DNA from: Candidatus Acidulodesulfobacterium acidiphilum
GTDB taxonomy: Bacteria > SZUA-79 > Acidulodesulfobacterales > Acidulodesulfobacteraceae
Length of the DNA: 64,000 nucleotides
Direction of reading: 5' to 3'
Assembly: GCA_008534395.1 (NCBI GenBank)
Contig: SHMQ01000006.1
Coordinates: 1 to 64,000, forward strand
Below the pieces are notes generated by a model. It was not told the DNA's origin. It did no database searches and was given only the letters and a program-made list of their open reading frames with translations. Position numbers and translations under genes: made by a program. How positions within the stretch are numbered: the first letter of the stretch is position 1; every line of letters starts with the position of its first letter. Shown here one piece after another: positions 61,598 through 64,000 of this stretch.

Positions 61598-62923
61598 TTA
61601 CCGCCAGTTAGTCCTTGAAAATTCTGGAAGGTCTTCGAAATCTCCCCTTATGGCATAGCCTTCATTTATATTGTATATTTCAAATTCGTTATCTATTACG
61701 AATGAATATATGTTGCCGTTTAAAAATTCGTCTTTATATTTTAGGCATTTTAATCCCTGTCTTATAATTGCCGATAATATTCCGCTGCCGGAAATATCGC
61801 CTAGTAGTATAGCTCCTACGAGTACTTCTCCATCATATACTAATTTTCTGTAAATCTTATCGTCTTGAAATACGTAAACATTCTGCGTTTCGTTAGAAGG
61901 ATTGGTTAAACCTATAGTTACTATAGGAAGTCCATAAATTTCGACGGAATTTAAACCCATACCGCCAGGATATTCTCTGTAAACGCCCGCCATATTCGTG
62001 CCTGCAACCCTTCCTTCTTCACAGGCAAGCGGAACTATGGCTATTATATTTGGACGCTTGTTTATAACGTCATATATTACGGCGGCGTCCCCTCCGGCAT
62101 ATACGTCCTTAACGCTCGTCATCATAGTTTTATCTACTATTATGCCTCTGTCTATTTTTATTCCGCTGCCTTCAAGAAATGCAACGTTAGGCCTGACGCC
62201 TACACCGACTACTACGATATCCGCAGGCAATTCTTTCCCGCTTTTCAATAATACGCTGACGGGATTACCGGACTCGTCTAAATTAATTTTTGTGACAGTT
62301 TCGCCCGTAGCAGTATCTATGCCGTTTTCGTTCAGTTTTTTTGAAGTAATATTTCCTGATACTTCGTCGAGGGCAAGTCCTAGAACTCTCGGCAACAATT
62401 CTACTATCGTCGTATGAAGGCCTAATGCCCTTAGACCTTCGGATGCTTTAAGCCCTATAAGCCCGCCGCCTACGACTATCGCTTCTTTTCTTTTAGACAT
62501 TTTTGCGGCTTTTTCCATTTTTTTTGCGTCGTCGAATCGAGTAAAAGTACCCATCATTGGAGAATCGGGGTTAAATCCTTCCGTCGGCGGTATAAAAGGC
62601 GTTCCGCCGGGACCTATAAAAAGTTTGTCGTAATTCACGGCCGCTCCGTCATCCAAAACTAACCTTTTAGCCGAAGTATCTACTGAAACTACTTTTTTCC
62701 CGAGCATTAAATCGAAATTATTTTTTTCGTAATAATCGTCTTCTTTATACCATATTGTTTCGTCTGTAGTTTTTCCTTCCAAATAATATGAAATCAAAGG
62801 CCTTGCATAAGCCCTGTAGTTTTCGTCAGATATTATTACGACTTCTCCGGACTTGTCGAAACGCCTGATTGCATCGGCGCAGGATAAGCCCGCGTATGAA
62901 TTTCCTATAATAACGTATTTCAT
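61598..62923 (-). CDS. FAD-dependent pyridine-nucleotide-disulfide oxidoreductase
   Basis: 441 residues. FAD motif YVIIGNSYAGLSCADAIRR, NAD(P) motif AIVVGGGLIGLKASEGLRALGL, C-terminal FAD motif VYAGGDAAV, then a small C-terminal domain. No redox-active CxxxxC. This group (NirB N-terminal/rubredoxin-reductase/AorC-like) moves electrons from NAD(P)H to Fe-S partners. It starts 21 bases after the ferredoxin-like gene, so the two probably form one complex. Confidence 0.88.
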   Translation of the reverse strand: MKYVIIGNSYAGLSCADAIRRFDKSGEVVIISDENYRAYARPLISYYLEGKTTDETIWYKEDDYYEKNNFDLMLGKKVVSVDTSAKRLVLDDGAAVNYDKLFIGPGGTPFIPPTEGFNPDSPMMGTFTRFDDAKKMEKAAKMSKRKEAIVVGGGLIGLKASEGLRALGLHTTIVELLPRVLGLALDEVSGNITSKKLNENGIDTATGETVTKINLDESGNPVSVLLKSGKELPADIVVVGVGVRPNVAFLEGSGIKIDRGIIVDKTMMTSVKDVYAGGDAAVIYDVINKRPNIIAIVPLACEEGRVAGTNMAGVYREYPGGMGLNSVEIYGLPIVTIGLTNPSNETQNVYVFQDDKIYRKLVYDGEVLVGAILLGDISGSGILSAIIRQGLKCLKYKDEFLNGNIYSFVIDNEFEIYNINEGYAIRGDFEDLPEFSRTNWR

Positions 62924-62944
62924 AATCTTATCCCCTTTTTAATA

Positions 62945-63493
62945 TTACTTAACTATTGATTTTATATAAGGTCCGTATATTTTTTTTGCGACGGAAAGCC
63001 TTCTTTCATATGAATAATTTTTAATTCCTATTCTTTTTAACGCCCCTTTTTTACAGGCTTCTACGCATTTAGGGGTATCCTCGTCCGAACAGCCGTCGCA
63101 TTTTGAAGCAAAATGGCCTTTTCCTATTCTTTCTATAGCTCCGAACGGACACGACATTACGCACATCCAGCATCCGACGCATTTTTTATAGTTTGTTACC
63201 GTCCATCCCGATTCCAAGTCTTTATATCTTGCACCCGGCATACATGCATCGACGCATGGCGCTTCGTCGCAATTGTGGCATATCAGAGGGAAAAATTTGT
63301 TTCCTTTCTTTTTTATATTTATTCTGGCTCCAGTATATTTTGAGCCGTATTTTTCAGCCATATGCGATTCGCATGCTTTTACGCATGCCGCAAAACCTTC
63401 GCTTTCGCATCCGTCGCATTTTGAAGGATAGAGCATTATTTCTATTTGATTTTTCTTTAAATCTTCCTCTAAATTGGTAAGTTTTTTACTCAT
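62945..63493 (-). CDS. HycB/CooF-type electron-transfer ferredoxin with four 4Fe-4S motifs
   Basis: 182 residues. Cysteine groups: CDGCESEGFAACVKAC, CHNCDEAPCVDACMPG, CVGCWMCVMSCPFG and CDGCSDEDTPKCVEACKKG, the arrangement of 16-Cys electron-transfer subunits of molybdo/tungsto-oxidoreductases and hydrogenases. No signal peptide. It pairs with the FAD oxidoreductase downstream and follows, by 30 bases, the gene cut at the window end. Confidence 0.9.
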   Translation of the reverse strand: MSKKLTNLEEDLKKNQIEIMLYPSKCDGCESEGFAACVKACESHMAEKYGSKYTGARINIKKKGNKFFPLICHNCDEAPCVDACMPGARYKDLESGWTVTNYKKCVGCWMCVMSCPFGAIERIGKGHFASKCDGCSDEDTPKCVEACKKGALKRIGIKNYSYERRLSVAKKIYGPYIKSIVK

Positions 63494-63523
63494 AACAGCC
63501 TCTTTTTATTTTATTATTTTTGT

Positions 63524-64000
63524 TTACTTGCATATTTCTTGGCTAAATGCGCCTGCATCTCCTCGAATCGTTTTAATTAATTTTCCGCCCATAAAATCTA
63601 ATCCGCCTGCGTAATATTTGTCGGCGTCTTTTTTAAAATAGCCGTATGACTTTTTTAAATATATGAAATTTCCCGTTTTTGAATATATCCACCAATAATA
63701 AAGCGCGTTTGCAAGTATGCCCGACGGTTTTCCCGACGGATTTTTTACGTTGAAAAATCTGTTTGCCTTTCTTATTTTAACGCTTTTTGCGTATTTTTTT
63801 TTAACGGTATTAATTTTCTCCGCCAAGTAATTTTCAATATCTTCCTTAGAATTAATATTCATAAAAAATTCAATTTTTAAATCCGGATTTTTTTTTATAA
63901 TATCTAATATATTATAGTAATATACGGACGGCAAAAATCTTGAAATATTCACCGAATCCTTAAAAGGAAAATTTTTTTCTAGATTCAACGCATAATCGTT
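63524..64000 (-). CDS. C-terminal part of an unrecognised protein, cut by the window end
   Basis: The frame is open to the last base (an internal TTG at 63988 is not the start). At least 158 residues remain: FPFKDSVNISRFLPSVYYYNILDIIKK, a Lys-rich helical part, ALYYWWIYSKTGNFIYLKKSYGYF, and GGKLIKTIRGDAGAFSQEICK at the end (key features given as short motifs: YYWWIY, RGDAGAFS). It is followed after 30 bases by the ferredoxin gene, so it could be a subunit or accessory protein of that complex. I do not recognise the family. Confidence 0.7.
   Translation of the reverse strand, partial: NDYALNLEKNFPFKDSVNISRFLPSVYYYNILDIIKKNPDLKIEFFMNINSKEDIENYLAEKINTVKKKYAKSVKIRKANRFFNVKNPSGKPSGILANALYYWWIYSKTGNFIYLKKSYGYFKKDADKYYAGGLDFMGGKLIKTIRGDAGAFSQEICK

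Noticed and set aside
63524-64000. Tungsten aldehyde:ferredoxin oxidoreductase next to the ferredoxin and FAD genes
   Set aside because: The readable C-terminal part shows no AOR motifs; only the neighbouring subunits suggested it.

Overview
The window is AT-rich, gene-dense chromosomal DNA from a Gram-negative (diderm) bacterium: it carries LpxC, a TolC-type channel, an outer-membrane beta-barrel protein and Sec/Tat signal peptides. The gene content (SoxYZ, a FlxABCD-HdrABC type electron-bifurcating locus, HdrB-like CCG proteins, a type-E succinate dehydrogenase/fumarate reductase, many 4Fe-4S proteins, a proton-pumping P-type ATPase) suggests an anaerobic or facultative sulfur-metabolising, deltaproteobacterium-like organism, possibly acid-tolerant. 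A member of the Acidulodesulfobacterales/SZUA-79 type lineages would fit, but that is a guess from gene content, not a phylogenetic result. I see no prophage, no complete insertion sequence, no CRISPR array and no rRNA.

Layout. 0-3.2 kb: minus-strand sulfur module ccdA/soxV - thioredoxin (soxW-like) - soxY - soxZ - DUF302, with no soxXA, soxB or soxCD in view. 3.6-10.3 kb: a chemoreceptor, an NtrC-type two-component system and a divergent DUF3311/sodium:solute symporter pair. 10.3-11.7 kb: small DUF cassettes separated by near-identical direct repeats, then a porin-like protein. 13.7-18.2 kb: lpxC and yebC-ruvC-ruvA-ruvB. 18.3-19.0 kb: tRNA-Leu, tRNA-Asp and tRNA-Val around a second DUF1640 gene. 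19.1-24.9 kb: HU, the tig-clpP-clpX operon and an archaeal-type threonyl-tRNA synthetase. 24.9-31.9 kb: hdrC-hdrB-hdrA-flxD-flxC-flxB-flxA, running into thrS. 32-38.4 kb: rimO and a TolC/MacA/MacB-like efflux operon. 38.6-45.7 kb: cysE, an Rrf2 regulator, cysteine desulfurase, mnmA, mtaB, rnc and der, which form a cysteine-to-tRNA-thiolation group with RNA and ribosome functions. 45.7-49.6 kb: sdhA-sdhB-sdhE plus a small helical protein. 49.8-58.5 kb: moaC, a peptide-type binding protein, argC-rpsI-rplM, HPP and CBS proteins, and a mobB-dus-polyferredoxin operon. 58.8-64 kb: the H+-ATPase, a FAD/NAD oxidoreductase with a ferredoxin subunit, and a gene cut by the window end.

The most striking non-coding feature is a set of interspersed repeats. 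Family A (seven copies) is a roughly 90-bp inverted repeat whose arms begin AAAAAGGTGTCAGATT; six of the seven lie downstream of a gene. Family B is a set of short palindromes built on GAATTCAATTC with different outer arms at each site. Family C/D is a terminator-plus-hairpin direct repeat bounding the small DUF cassettes. Two family A copies sit inside a longer, roughly 200-bp element that carries an extended -10 promoter-like motif pointing at mnmA and at mobB. No transposase for any of these is in the window.

Functional picture (inference): redox balance seems to rest on soluble Fe-S/flavin complexes (Flx-Hdr, SdhABE, the FAD oxidoreductase/ferredoxin pair). Sulfur is handled both as an energy substrate (SoxYZ carrier, Trx/CcdA reductant relay) and for biosynthesis (CysE, desulfurase, MnmA, MtaB, RimO). 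MoaC and MobB imply molybdo- or tungstoenzymes outside the window.
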